From: Nisaea denitrificans DSM 18348
GTDB lineage: Bacteria; Pseudomonadota; Alphaproteobacteria; Thalassobaculales; Thalassobaculaceae
Assembly: GCF_000426505.1 (NCBI RefSeq)
Contig: NZ_AUFM01000015.1
Span: 486,726-550,725, forward strand
DNA length: 64,000 nt
Reading direction: 5' to 3'
Shown here: positions 1 through 10,368 of the stretch, in pieces
Layout of the letters: every line of letters begins with the position of its first letter
Position numbering within the stretch: position 1 is the first letter of the stretch
Notes under the pieces: generated by a model
Told to the model about the DNA's origin: nothing
What the model saw: the letters and a program-made list of their open reading frames with translations, nothing else
Databases searched by the model: none
Made by a program: the position numbers and the translations under genes

Positions 1-990
1 GATAATTTCGTCGTCGGCAAGCCGAACGAATTGGCCTTTGCCGCCGCGCGCCGGGTCGCCGAGAGCGAGACGGTGCCTTTCAATCCTTTGTTCCTTTATG
101 GCGGCGTCGGCCTTGGTAAGACTCACCTGATGCACGCCATCGCCTGGCATGTCCGGCAGCGGCATCCGAGCCGGCGGGTGATCTATCTTTCCGCCGAAAA
201 GTTCATGTACCAGTTCATCCGGGCACTGCGCTTCCGCGACACGGTCGCGTTTAAGGAGCAGTTCCGCTCGGTCGACCTGTTGATGATCGACGATGTGCAG
301 TTCATCAGCGGCAAGGACTCGACCCAGGAAGAGTTCTTCCACACCTTCAACGCGCTGGTGGACCAGAACCGTCAGGTGGTGATTTCCGCCGACAAGTCGC
401 CGACCGATCTCGAAGGCATGGAAGAGCGCTTGCGGTCTCGCCTCGGCTGGGGGCTGGTTGCGGATATCCATCCGACCAACTACGAGCTCCGTCTTGGCAT
501 CATGCAGTCCAAGGCCGAGCGCCTCGGCGTCGAGATGCCCGAAAAAGTGCTCGAGTTCCTGTCCCACAAGATCTCTTCCAACGTGCGCGAGCTTGAGGGT
601 GCGCTGAACCGGATCGTCGCGCATTCGACGCTGGTCGGCCGGGAGATCTCGCTTGAGATGACCCAGGAAGTTCTGGTCGATCTACTGCGGGCCAATGACC
701 GCCGGGTGACCGTCGAGGAAATCCAGCGTCAGGTGGCGAACCATTTCCAGATTCGGCTTTCGGAGATGCACTCGGCCCGCCGGTCCCGCGCGATTGCCCG
801 GCCACGGCAGGTGGCGATGTATCTGTCGAAGCAGCTGACCTCCCAGTCGCTGCCGGATATCGGCCGGAAATTCGGCGGCCGGGACCATACGACGGTGCTG
901 CATGCGGTGCGGAAAGTCGAGGAACTGCGCGGTCTGGACAAGCAGTTTAACGACGATGTCGATCTGCTTCGGCGCATGCTGGAATCGTGA
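1..990 (+). CDS. dnaA: Chromosomal replication initiator DnaA (5' truncated by window edge)
   Basis: DnaA binds the origin and opens it with ATP. The reading frame is open from base 1 and enters inside the AAA+ domain, so the N-terminal DnaB-interaction domain lies outside the window. Visible in order are Walker [10 protein letters not shown] (residues 34-42 of the fragment), Walker [10 protein letters not shown], the arginine-rich sensor region [11 protein letters not shown], and the C-terminal DNA-binding domain with the DnaA signature [11 protein letters not shown] near base 890. The in-frame TTG at 31 lies inside the conserved domain and is not the start. dnaN follows 185 bp later in the same direction, the usual order. 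No clear DnaA-box cluster was seen in the gap after it. Confidence 0.97.
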   Translation, partial: DNFVVGKPNELAFAAARRVAESETVPFNPLFLYGGVGLGKTHLMHAIAWHVRQRHPSRRVIYLSAEKFMYQFIRALRFRDTVAFKEQFRSVDLLMIDDVQFISGKDSTQEEFFHTFNALVDQNRQVVISADKSPTDLEGMEERLRSRLGWGLVADIHPTNYELRLGIMQSKAERLGVEMPEKVLEFLSHKISSNVRELEGALNRIVAHSTLVGREISLEMTQEVLVDLLRANDRRVTVEEIQRQVANHFQIRLSEMHSARRSRAIARPRQVAMYLSKQLTSQSLPDIGRKFGGRDHTTVLHAVRKVEELRGLDKQFNDDVDLLRRMLES

Positions 991-1175
991 TCATTCGGGG
1001 CCGGTATGCGTGCCGATCATAATGGGTCAGCAGCACGAACTTTTTTGCCCTTGAAACTACCGCAAGCGCCATGCACTTGTGCTATAGTTTCATGCGCTTG
1101 TCTCATGCGGAGGCGCTCGCTCGCCGATGGGTCGGCGATTGGGGGATCAACTTTCCAGCCGATAAGTAGAAGAAT

Positions 1176-2294
1176 ATGAAAATCGTTATCGATCGCGCGG
1201 CTTTGCTTAAGCCTCTCGGACATGTCCAAAGTGTTGTGGAACGGCGGAATACGATCCCGATCCTGTCCAACGTGCTGTTGAAAGCGCAGGACGGTCGGCT
1301 CAGTCTCAGCACGACCGACATGGATATGGATATTGTCGAATCCGTGGCCTGTGACGTGTCGGAAGCCGGTGTTGTGACGGTGCCGGCCCATACCCTCTAT
1401 GATATCGTGCGCAAGTTGCCTGACGGATCGGATGTGGAACTTGCCGCGTCCGGCGATGTCAGCCGCGTGACGATCAGGGCCGGTCGCTCCAATTTCTCTT
1501 TGCCTGCCCTGATGCCGGAGGAATTCCCGGCGCTCAGCGGCGACACGCTGCCTAACAGTTTTGTCATCAGCGCGGCGGATCTCTGCATGCTGATCGACCG
1601 GAGCCGGTTCGCGATCTCCACCGAGGAGACCCGCTATTACCTGAACGGTATCTTCCTGCACGCGGCCGAAGCCGACGGTGTCAAGGTGCTGCGCGCGGTG
1701 GCGACCGACGGTCACCGTCTCGCCCGGGTGCAGATGCCATTGCCCGAAGGCGCGGCGGATATGCCTGGCGTCATCGTGCCGCGCAAGGCGGTGAATGAGG
1801 TTCGCAAGCTGATCGACGGCGCCGACGGCGACGTCACGATCTCGCTTTCCGATACCAAGCTGCGGGTTTCCTTCGAGGACACGGTGGTCACAACCAAGCT
1901 GATCGACGGTACGTTCCCGGATTATGAGCGGGTGATTCCGAGCGGCAACGACAAGATGCTGCATGTCGACCGGCAGCGCTTCTCCGAAGCGGTGGATCGC
2001 GTGGCAACGATTTCGACCGAAAAGTCACGGTCGGTGAAACTTGCCGTCACAAGCGGCCAGTTGACCCTTTCCGCCAGCAGCCCGGATAACGGGACCGCTC
2101 AGGAAGAGGTCGAGGTCGATTACAGCGCGAGCGATATCGAGATCGGCTTCAATTCCAAGTATCTCCTGGATATCACCGGCCAGATCGAGGGTGAGCGGGC
2201 GGTTTTCCAGCTCGCCGACCAGGCCTCGCCGACGATCATTCTCGACGAGGATGATCAAAGCGCCCTTTACGTGCTGATGCCGATGCGCGTCTGA
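1176..2294 (+). CDS. dnaN: DNA polymerase III beta subunit (sliding clamp)
   Basis: The homodimeric ring clamp holds polymerase III and other enzymes on DNA. At 372 residues it has the family length. The start MKIVIDRAALLKPLGHVQ and the terminal YVLMPMRV are typical; the C-terminal tail closes the protein-binding cleft. Three clamp domains of about 120 residues each fit the length. The start is ATG with a weak AGAAG just upstream. It lies between dnaA and recF, all on the plus strand, and is probably co-transcribed with recF, which starts about 42-69 bp later. Confidence 0.97.
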   Translation: MKIVIDRAALLKPLGHVQSVVERRNTIPILSNVLLKAQDGRLSLSTTDMDMDIVESVACDVSEAGVVTVPAHTLYDIVRKLPDGSDVELAASGDVSRVTIRAGRSNFSLPALMPEEFPALSGDTLPNSFVISAADLCMLIDRSRFAISTEETRYYLNGIFLHAAEADGVKVLRAVATDGHRLARVQMPLPEGAADMPGVIVPRKAVNEVRKLIDGADGDVTISLSDTKLRVSFEDTVVTTKLIDGTFPDYERVIPSGNDKMLHVDRQRFSEAVDRVATISTEKSRSVKLAVTSGQLTLSASSPDNGTAQEEVEVDYSASDIEIGFNSKYLLDITGQIEGERAVFQLADQASPTIILDEDDQSALYVLMPMRV

Positions 2295-2335
2295 GGACGC
2301 CTCGGTCCTGGGCAACGAGGCCAGCACGAACGGAA

Positions 2336-3553
2336 ATGTTGAACGCATTGCGAAACACGGACATGTCCCGAACGACGCCCGCACCGGTGCCGACCAGCGC
2401 CGGACGGGCTTCGCCGCGCGTCAGCCGATTGTCCGTGACCGCGTTCCGCAATTATACCTCGGCCCGGATGGATGTTTCTTGCCCGGCAATCGTGCTGACC
2501 GGGCCGAATGGCGCCGGCAAGACCAACTTGCTTGAAGCGGTTTCTTTCCTGACTCCGGGCCGTGGTTTGCGCCGGGCCAGAATTTCCGAAGTTGGCCGTG
2601 TGGCTGCCGATGGAAGCAATGCTGCCTGGGCCGTTTCGGCTGAGGTCGGCGGGATGATCGGGTCCGTGCAGATCGGCACCGGGCGCGATCCGGGGCCTGA
2701 AGGTACCGGCCGTGACGGTGGCGAGAAACGTCTGGTGCGGATAGACGGTGTTCCGGCGAAGAGCCAGACCGTGCTGGCCGAGCATCTGGCGGTTTCCTGG
2801 CTGACGCCGCAGATGGACCGATTGTTCATCGAGGGCTCCTCGAACCGGCGGCGCTTTCTGGATCGGCTGGTTTATGCCTTCGATCCGGATCATGCGACGC
2901 GGGTGAATGCCTATACTCACGCGCTGCGCGAACGGGCGCGGCTGCTGCGGAACGGCACACGGGATCGTGCCTGGTTCGCGGCGCTCGAAGAATCAATTGC
3001 TGAAAAGGCGGTCGCCATCGCGGCTGCCCGGTCCGGTCTTGTGGCGCGGTTGAATGCGGTGACGATGGCCGGCTCAGGCCCGTTTCCGGGTGCAGAACTC
3101 TCGCTTGACGGTTATGTCGAGACGGAGATAGCCAGCCGTCCGGCGCTTTCGGTCGAGGACGAGCTGAAGGCGCGGCTGGAAAAGGCCCGGCGCCTCGACG
3201 GCAGCGAGCCGGCGGCTGTTCCCGGCCCGCATCGCAGCGACCTCGAGGTCCGGCATATGACCAAGGGCATGATGGCGCCGCACTGCTCGACGGGTGAGCA
3301 GAAGGCGCTGCTGATTGCCATCGTGCTCGGCCATGCAAGGCTGGGAGCACACGAAACCGGCGCGGTTCCCGTGCTGCTGCTGGACGAGGTGGCTGCCCAT
3401 CTCGACAGCGGGCGACGGGCCGCGCTTTACGATATTCTCCTCGCGCTTGGCGGGCAGGTCTGGATGACCGGCACCGACCGGGCGCTATTCGCGTCCCTTG
3501 AGGGCGCAGGCCAGTTCTTTGCCGTTGAAGACGGTGAAGTGCGGGCCGATTGA
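2336..3553 (+). CDS. recF: DNA replication and repair protein RecF
   Basis: RecF is an SMC-like ATPase that loads RecA at gaps through RecFOR. An N-terminal Walker A, GPNGAGKTN, sits in the typical context SVTAFRNYTSARMD upstream. Other visible features are the signature region STGEQKALL and Walker B LLLDEVAAHLD near the C-terminus. The length of 405 residues (or 396) is slightly above the usual 360-380 because of a short proline/alanine-rich N-terminal extension. Two ATGs are possible, at 2336 and 2363, and neither has a well-spaced Shine-Dalgarno, so the start is uncertain. It sits between dnaN and gyrB in canonical order. Confidence 0.95.
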   Translation: MLNALRNTDMSRTTPAPVPTSAGRASPRVSRLSVTAFRNYTSARMDVSCPAIVLTGPNGAGKTNLLEAVSFLTPGRGLRRARISEVGRVAADGSNAAWAVSAEVGGMIGSVQIGTGRDPGPEGTGRDGGEKRLVRIDGVPAKSQTVLAEHLAVSWLTPQMDRLFIEGSSNRRRFLDRLVYAFDPDHATRVNAYTHALRERARLLRNGTRDRAWFAALEESIAEKAVAIAAARSGLVARLNAVTMAGSGPFPGAELSLDGYVETEIASRPALSVEDELKARLEKARRLDGSEPAAVPGPHRSDLEVRHMTKGMMAPHCSTGEQKALLIAIVLGHARLGAHETGAVPVLLLDEVAAHLDSGRRAALYDILLALGGQVWMTGTDRALFASLEGAGQFFAVEDGEVRAD

Positions 3554-6028
<2,475 letters not shown>

Positions 6029-6050
6029 CCGGTCTGGCGAATGCGCATCG

Positions 6051-6106
6051 CGGCGGCCCCAATTGCGTGCTCTTGTATTTGTAATTGCACGCGATTCTGG
6101 CCGCCG
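6051..6106. terminator. Long imperfect inverted repeat after gyrB
   Basis: The outer arms CGGCGGCC (6051-6058) and GGCCGCCG (6099-6106) are perfect complements. The inner arms AATTGCGTGC (6061-6070) and GCACGCGATT (6087-6096) pair fully as RNA with one G-U. The loop is 16 bases and the arms are separated by a 2x2 internal mismatch. It starts 23 bases after the gyrB stop and ends 45 bases before the next start, with no strong T-run following. It could be a terminator or attenuator for the replication operon, or a protein-binding site. The structure is seen directly; the role is inferred. Confidence 0.5.
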
Positions 6107-6150
6107 TTAGACTCCCTCCGAGGAACATTTACGTGTTGGGGGAGTGTGGC

Positions 6151-6768
6151 ATGATTCGCCGCAGCATGGCCGTTTGTCTGATTTTGAGCATTGCGGCCTG
6201 TGCCGGCCGGGAGGCGGTCCCGGTGGCGACCTCCAATGAGCAGGACGAGACCATGAGCTGCCTGGAGATCGATCGCGAGATCGGCCGCAACAATGCGTCG
6301 ATGCGGGCTCTGGCGGGCGAGAACCACGGCAGGACCGGGCGGAACGTCCTGGCGGGCGCCGTCGGCCTCGTGCTGTTCTGGCCGGCGCTTTTCGCCCTGG
6401 ATCTGAGGGATGGGGCGGGCAAGGAAATGGTCGCCCTGGATTCCAGAAACGACATGCTCGAGATGCTTGCACGGCAGAATACCTGCACCGTCCAGGCTGC
6501 TCTGAGATCGGAAACCGCAAAGACGGAATACGCGGCAAATCTCGACGAGGACGGCAATCCGATCAAGCCACTCGGCCCGGTTCAGGCGGCACACTCGCCC
6601 GGCACGCCGGTCGCCATGATGCCGGGATCGCATCCCGTGCCGGCTTCGGCGAAGCCCGCGGCCGATGCCCAGGGAGGCGACGGCCTGAAGTGGCTGATGG
6701 ATTCTTTCCTGAACGGCGATATCGACCAGACGGAATATGAACAGCGCCGGGTTGCCCTCGGGCTCTGA
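6151..6768 (+). CDS. Small SHOCT-type lipoprotein
   Basis: A predicted envelope lipoprotein of 205 residues. ATG at 6151 is preceded 7 bases upstream by GGGGGAG. It begins a signal sequence (MIRRSMAVCLILSIAAC) with a lipobox-like IAAC, so the frame continuing upstream is not part of the protein. A hydrophobic segment, VLAGAVGLVLFWPALFAL, lies in the middle. The C-terminal 30 residues (LMDSFLNGDIDQTEYEQ and following) match the SHOCT short C-terminal domain pattern, which is often an oligomerisation or membrane-associated tail. The substrate and partner are unknown. It is convergent with the hydrolase gene downstream. Confidence 0.75.
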   Translation: MIRRSMAVCLILSIAACAGREAVPVATSNEQDETMSCLEIDREIGRNNASMRALAGENHGRTGRNVLAGAVGLVLFWPALFALDLRDGAGKEMVALDSRNDMLEMLARQNTCTVQAALRSETAKTEYAANLDEDGNPIKPLGPVQAAHSPGTPVAMMPGSHPVPASAKPAADAQGGDGLKWLMDSFLNGDIDQTEYEQRRVALGL

Positions 6769-6777
6769 GGGGAGGGC

Positions 6778-6801
6778 GCCGCTCAGAACTGGTTGAGCGG
6801 C
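6778..6801. terminator. Hairpin between convergent genes
   Basis: GCCGCTCA (6778-6785) and TGAGCGGC (6794-6801) form a perfect 8-bp stem with an 8-base loop. It lies just after the lipoprotein stop and overlaps the end of the minus-strand hydrolase gene. The T-run is weak on both sides, so a terminator role is only plausible. Confidence 0.35.
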
Positions 6802-7652
6802 AGTTTCAGGTAGCGCACGCCATTGTCTTCCGGTTCCGGCAAGTGCCCGGCCCGGACATTCACCTGGATCGCCGGCAGGATCAGCTTCGGCATGTCGAGG
6901 GTCTTGTCCCGGGCCTCGCGCATGGCGACGAAACTCTCCTCGTCGGCGCCGTCCTTGAAATGGATACTCCGGGCCTTTTCTTCCCCGACTGTAGTCTCGA
7001 AGGCAATCTCGCGGCCGCCCGGCTGGTAGTCGTGTCCGACGAAAATCCGGTAGTCGTCCGGCAGTGACAGGATGCGCTGCACCGAGTGATAGAGGGTGCG
7101 CGCGTCGCCGCCCGGGAAATCGCAGCGGGCACTGCCGAAATCAGGCATGAAAATCGTGTCACCGACAAACAGCGCGTCGCCGATCCGGTAGGTCAGGCAA
7201 GCCGGTGTGTGACCGGGCGTGTGCATCACCTCGCAGTCCAGATTGCCGATCTTGAAGCTGTCGCCATCCTGCCAGAGATGCTGGAATTCGTTCGGCTCTT
7301 CACTCAGATTCTGCAGGTTGAAGACCGGTTTGAAGACGTCGCGCACATCCTTGATGTGCGCGCCGATGGCGATGCCGACCCCGAGTTCGCGGCGCATATA
7401 GGGCGCGCCCGACAGATGATCGGCATGAGCATGGGTCTCAAGCAGCCAGCTCACCTGCAGGTCCTTGTCCCGGATATAGCCGAGCACCTTGTCCGTGCTC
7501 TCGGTGAAGGTCCGGCCCGAGGCGGAGTCGAAATCGAGCACTGAATCGATGATGACCGCCTGTTTGGTGTCCGGGCAGCTCACGACATAGGTGATGGTCG
7601 ATGTTCGCTCGTCGAAAAAACCTTCGACCAGAGGCTTTGTCAGGTTGTCCAC
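6783..7652 (-). CDS. blh: Metallo-beta-lactamase-fold hydrolase, Blh/persulfide dioxygenase-like
   Basis: At 289 residues with the THAHADHLSGA zinc/iron motif, a GHTPACLTY histidine loop, a GDTIFMPDFG acidic ligand segment and the GHDYQP histidine, this matches the ETHE1/Blh group of MBL-fold enzymes. These oxidise glutathione persulfide or related sulfur species. The start is GTG at 7650-7652 with GGGAGAAG upstream. It is transcribed away from a BigR-like repressor across a palindromic operator candidate, as in known bigR-blh loci of Rhizobiales and Xylella. The rhodanese function is a separate gene here. The sulfide role is inferred from family and context. Confidence 0.85.
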   Translation of the reverse strand: MDNLTKPLVEGFFDERTSTITYVVSCPDTKQAVIIDSVLDFDSASGRTFTESTDKVLGYIRDKDLQVSWLLETHAHADHLSGAPYMRRELGVGIAIGAHIKDVRDVFKPVFNLQNLSEEPNEFQHLWQDGDSFKIGNLDCEVMHTPGHTPACLTYRIGDALFVGDTIFMPDFGSARCDFPGGDARTLYHSVQRILSLPDDYRIFVGHDYQPGGREIAFETTVGEEKARSIHFKDGADEESFVAMREARDKTLDMPKLILPAIQVNVRAGHLPEPEDNGVRYLKLPLNQF

Positions 7653-7695
7653 AGTACTTCTCCCGGAAAAGGCTTGTTTCCGCTTCGTTGATTCA

Positions 7696-7719
7696 ATATA
7701 TAAGCAATAACTTATATAT
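7696..7719. promoter_or_regulatory. Candidate BigR/SqrR operator palindrome
   Basis: ATATATAAG (7696-7704) and CTTATATAT (7711-7719) are perfect 9-bp inverted arms around a 6-base spacer. The site lies in the 95-bp gap between the divergent hydrolase and ArsR genes. Its AT-rich dyad character fits known BigR-type operators that overlap promoters. Binding by the adjacent repressor is an inference. Confidence 0.65.
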
Positions 7720-7747
7720 GTAAACCGGATCGCTCAGGATTTTGCGA

Positions 7748-8080
7748 ATGGCAGGACTATCCCTTGAGATCATGGAGCGGAAAGCATCCGGTGTTGCGGA
7801 TTTTCTGATGGCCGCCGCGAACAAGAACCGGCTCATGGTGCTGTGCCACCTCGCGGATGCCGGCGAGCTTACCGTCAATGATCTTGCGGCCCGGCTGGAC
7901 CTCTCGCAGCCCGCTCTCTCGCAGCATCTGGCGCGCATGGCGGAGGAGAAACTGGTCGCGGCTCGCGCCGAAGGGCGCAGCCGGTATTACGCCCTGACAC
8001 CGGGGCCGGTCAGCGATCTGCTTGCCGTTTTGCAGAAACATTTCTGTCCGCCCGAAGAAGCGGACATTGCAGCCGAATAA
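7748..8080 (+). CDS. bigR: ArsR-family sulfide/persulfide-responsive repressor (BigR/SqrR-like)
   Basis: A 110-residue winged-helix regulator. The recognition-helix stretch DLSQPALSQHLARMAEE and the wing AEGRSRYYAL are typical. It keeps two cysteines, Cys33 in MVLCHLADAGE and Cys100 in HFCPPEE, at the positions where BigR and SqrR form a disulfide or polysulfide bridge that releases DNA. The classic ArsR metal site ELCVCD is absent. ATG at 7748 is chosen over the in-frame TTG at 7742 because AGGA stands about 8 bases upstream. It is followed by a rhodanese gene and divergent from the MBL hydrolase, so it probably controls both units. Confidence 0.86.
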   Translation: MAGLSLEIMERKASGVADFLMAAANKNRLMVLCHLADAGELTVNDLAARLDLSQPALSQHLARMAEEKLVAARAEGRSRYYALTPGPVSDLLAVLQKHFCPPEEADIAAE

Positions 8081-8105
8081 GGCCGGCTCGAGAAAGGAAA
8101 AGACC

Positions 8106-8648
8106 ATGGAGACAATTCATCAGCAGCTTCCGGGCATTGATGCCCAGAGCGCCGCGCCGCAGATCGAAGGCGGAAAGCTCGTCCTGATCGATATCCGAGA
8201 GCCGGACGAGCGGGCACGGGAATGGATCCCCGGATCGGTCGCCATTCCGCTCTCGGCATGGAAATCCGCAGATCTCACCCCCTATCTCGATAAAGGCGTC
8301 GTGCTGCATTGTCGTTCCGGCAACAGAACGATGATCAATGCCCCGCTTTTTGTAGAAGCCGGATTTGCCTCCGCCGCTTTCCTTGAAGGTGGCATCGAGG
8401 GTTGGAAGGATGCGGGCCTGCCAGTCACACGCAACAAGAAGGCGCCGCTGGAGATCATGCGCCAGGTGCAGATCATCGCCGGGTCTTTCGCCTTCGCCGG
8501 TGGGCTCGCGGGCTATCTGGCCGATCCGATCTATGCCCTGATCCCGGCCTTTGTCGGTGCCGGCCTGCTGATGGCGGGTGTGACCGGCTGGTGCGGTATG
8601 GCGCGGATGCTGCGACACATGCCCTGGAACAAGCAGGCATCCGCCTGA
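8106..8648 (+). CDS. Membrane-anchored rhodanese (rhodanese plus DUF2892)
   Basis: A sulfurtransferase of 180 residues. The N-terminal rhodanese domain has the active-site loop CRSGNRT with Cys69, and the start of the domain, LVLIDIREPDE, is typical. The C-terminal half is a DUF2892 membrane region with two hydrophobic hairpins (SFAFAGGLAGYLADPIYAL and the following segment). The ATG at 8106 has AAAGGA upstream and lies 25 bp after the repressor stop, so the two genes form an operon. It probably handles sulfane sulfur at the inner face of the membrane together with the neighbouring Blh-like enzyme. Confidence 0.87.
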   Translation: METIHQQLPGIDAQSAAPQIEGGKLVLIDIREPDERAREWIPGSVAIPLSAWKSADLTPYLDKGVVLHCRSGNRTMINAPLFVEAGFASAAFLEGGIEGWKDAGLPVTRNKKAPLEIMRQVQIIAGSFAFAGGLAGYLADPIYALIPAFVGAGLLMAGVTGWCGMARMLRHMPWNKQASA

Positions 8649-8651
8649 CGC

Positions 8652-10034
8652 TTATCCATGAAGGGCGATGGCCTGGGCTTCGGCCTCTGTCGCCCGTGTA
8701 TGATCGCTGCGGCCGCGATGGGCCCGGGCGGCGAACCGCCAGTTCATCGGGCTTGTCGGCTTCAGCGCGGTGCGCTCTGAGGCCAGTGCGAGGGCAAGGT
8801 CGTTTCGCCCTCCCCTGAGGGCGGCTTCCAGCAAGGTCATGCCGATAATGTCGCGCTGGGCGTGGCTGCCGCCGAGATAGCGGGTGCGGTAACGGATCGG
8901 CAGCAGGATATCGACGGCCTCTCCATATTTCTCCTCGGCAAAGGCCTTCAGGGCCTTGCAGAAGGGCTGGCCGACGGTCCGTGTCATCGCCGCGTTCGCG
9001 TCGTTGGCGGCGGTGGTATAGCGCTCATGTGCGTTCAGCACCTGCTCCGCCACCTCCCAGCGACCATCGGCGACAAAGGTCATCATCGCGTGCACATCAT
9101 TGAAGGCATAAAGCGTGTCCGTCGCGCTCGGCTCCCACTTGTCAGCCAGCGTCTTCCAGCGATCGCCGACATCCACACCAAGCAGCTCCAGCCGCCAGAG
9201 CAGCGCGGCCGCGTCCAGTTCCTCGTACCTGTCGCCGCTTGAATCGGTACTGCGCAGGCAGCGGTCATAGATGTCGAGCACCTGATCGTTCTGGGCAAGA
9301 TCGAGATGGTAGAGCGAGAGATGCCACCAGAGATGATTGGCGAAGTTGCTGTAGGCCCAGTCCTGCTCGCGTGATCGCATCCAGTTGATACCGCCGGATT
9401 GTCGGCCCTGACTCTCCATCACGTGACCGACCGCGTGAATGGCGTAGGCGTCCTTCGGGTTCATGGCCACGGCCCGCCGGCCGCACTCTTCGGCAATCGA
9501 GAAATCCCGATTTTCCTCAAGCCCGAAGGCATAGAGACCCAGCACATAGCCGTATCCGGGGACACTTTCATTCCAAGCATGGAGAATGCGGGCCACACGG
9601 TCCCGCTGATTGTCTGTGTCGCCGAGCAGCACGTCGGAGAGATGGGCGAGTTGCAGGGCCAGCAGGTCGCGCGGGAACTGCACCAGCAACGCGTCCCAGC
9701 GGTCGACGGCGCCGTGGAAATCGCCGTCGGCCCAGGCCCTGATGGCCTCGATATGCCGGCGTTCCCGTTCGTTGGCCCGGGGCGCCAGCGCTTCGGCGGT
9801 CTTCAGCGTGCTGACAAGCTCCGGATAGATCCGGGTTTCCATCGCCTGCGTCAGCAGCGCCGCCTTGAAGATCTGACCCATGACGAAATCCGGCTCGGCA
9901 TCAAGCACCTCGGTGATCTCGCCGAGCGGGTCCCCGGAATAGGTGAGGAACATTTCGTGAGCATTTTCCAATGCAGCGACGAGGGCGTTGTCGGTATTGG
10001 AGACGGCGAGGTCCCTGCAGTCCGTGGTGGTCAT
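8652..10034 (-). CDS. TTC38-family tetratricopeptide repeat protein
   Basis: A 460-residue soluble all-helical protein. TPR-like helix pairs are visible throughout, for example AEECGRRAVAMNPKDAYAIH. The motif HAVGHVMESQGR followed by a tryptophan-rich stretch (WMRSREQDWAYSNFANHLWW) is characteristic of the TTC38 family, whose biochemical function is poorly known. There is no signal peptide. GGAG precedes the ATG. It is a single gene convergent with the rhodanese gene, with only 3 bp between stops. A catalytic role cannot be assigned. Confidence 0.75.
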   Translation of the reverse strand: MTTTDCRDLAVSNTDNALVAALENAHEMFLTYSGDPLGEITEVLDAEPDFVMGQIFKAALLTQAMETRIYPELVSTLKTAEALAPRANERERRHIEAIRAWADGDFHGAVDRWDALLVQFPRDLLALQLAHLSDVLLGDTDNQRDRVARILHAWNESVPGYGYVLGLYAFGLEENRDFSIAEECGRRAVAMNPKDAYAIHAVGHVMESQGRQSGGINWMRSREQDWAYSNFANHLWWHLSLYHLDLAQNDQVLDIYDRCLRSTDSSGDRYEELDAAALLWRLELLGVDVGDRWKTLADKWEPSATDTLYAFNDVHAMMTFVADGRWEVAEQVLNAHERYTTAANDANAAMTRTVGQPFCKALKAFAEEKYGEAVDILLPIRYRTRYLGGSHAQRDIIGMTLLEAALRGGRNDLALALASERTALKPTSPMNWRFAARAHRGRSDHTRATEAEAQAIALHG

Positions 10035-10368
10035 GGCGGATCTCCGGCCGGTGATGTAGTCACTGTCGCATAGCTACGCGCCTGGACGATCACGGACAAT
10101 GCGAGAGCGCGTGATCGGATCGAGAGGGTTAATAAAAACAAGCTTTTAACGCCTATTTTTGAATGTATTTATTAAATTAGTGTTGAAAATTTAAAATATA
10201 TTTAAGAAAGTCTGATAGTTGTTTGTTTTATAATGATTTTTATTTTCCTTACAGTAAAAGCGACGAGATTTTTAAAGTTAATCCAATATATTAAGTAAGC
10301 TAAAAATATTTGCTTAAATCAGATGCTTATGAGTTAATTCTAACATTAAACTTTGGGCGCGGTTCCTG
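10035..10368. other. Very AT-rich intergenic region
   Basis: This 334-bp gap has no gene. From about 10130 to 10360 it is overwhelmingly A and T, in sharp contrast to the GC-rich surroundings, with many A and T tracts and stops in all frames. A perfect TATAAT stands at 10229-10234, but no good -35 element is at the right distance. It is the upstream region of the plus-strand penicillin-binding protein gene and the start-side region of the divergent TPR gene. It could hold promoters or bind a nucleoid protein. Confidence 0.7.

Noticed and set aside
991..1175. Possible replication origin or strong promoter between dnaA and dnaN
   Set aside because: TTGAAA at 1051 and TATAGT at 1083 are 26 bases apart, too far for a sigma-70 promoter, and no cluster of TTATCCACA boxes was found.
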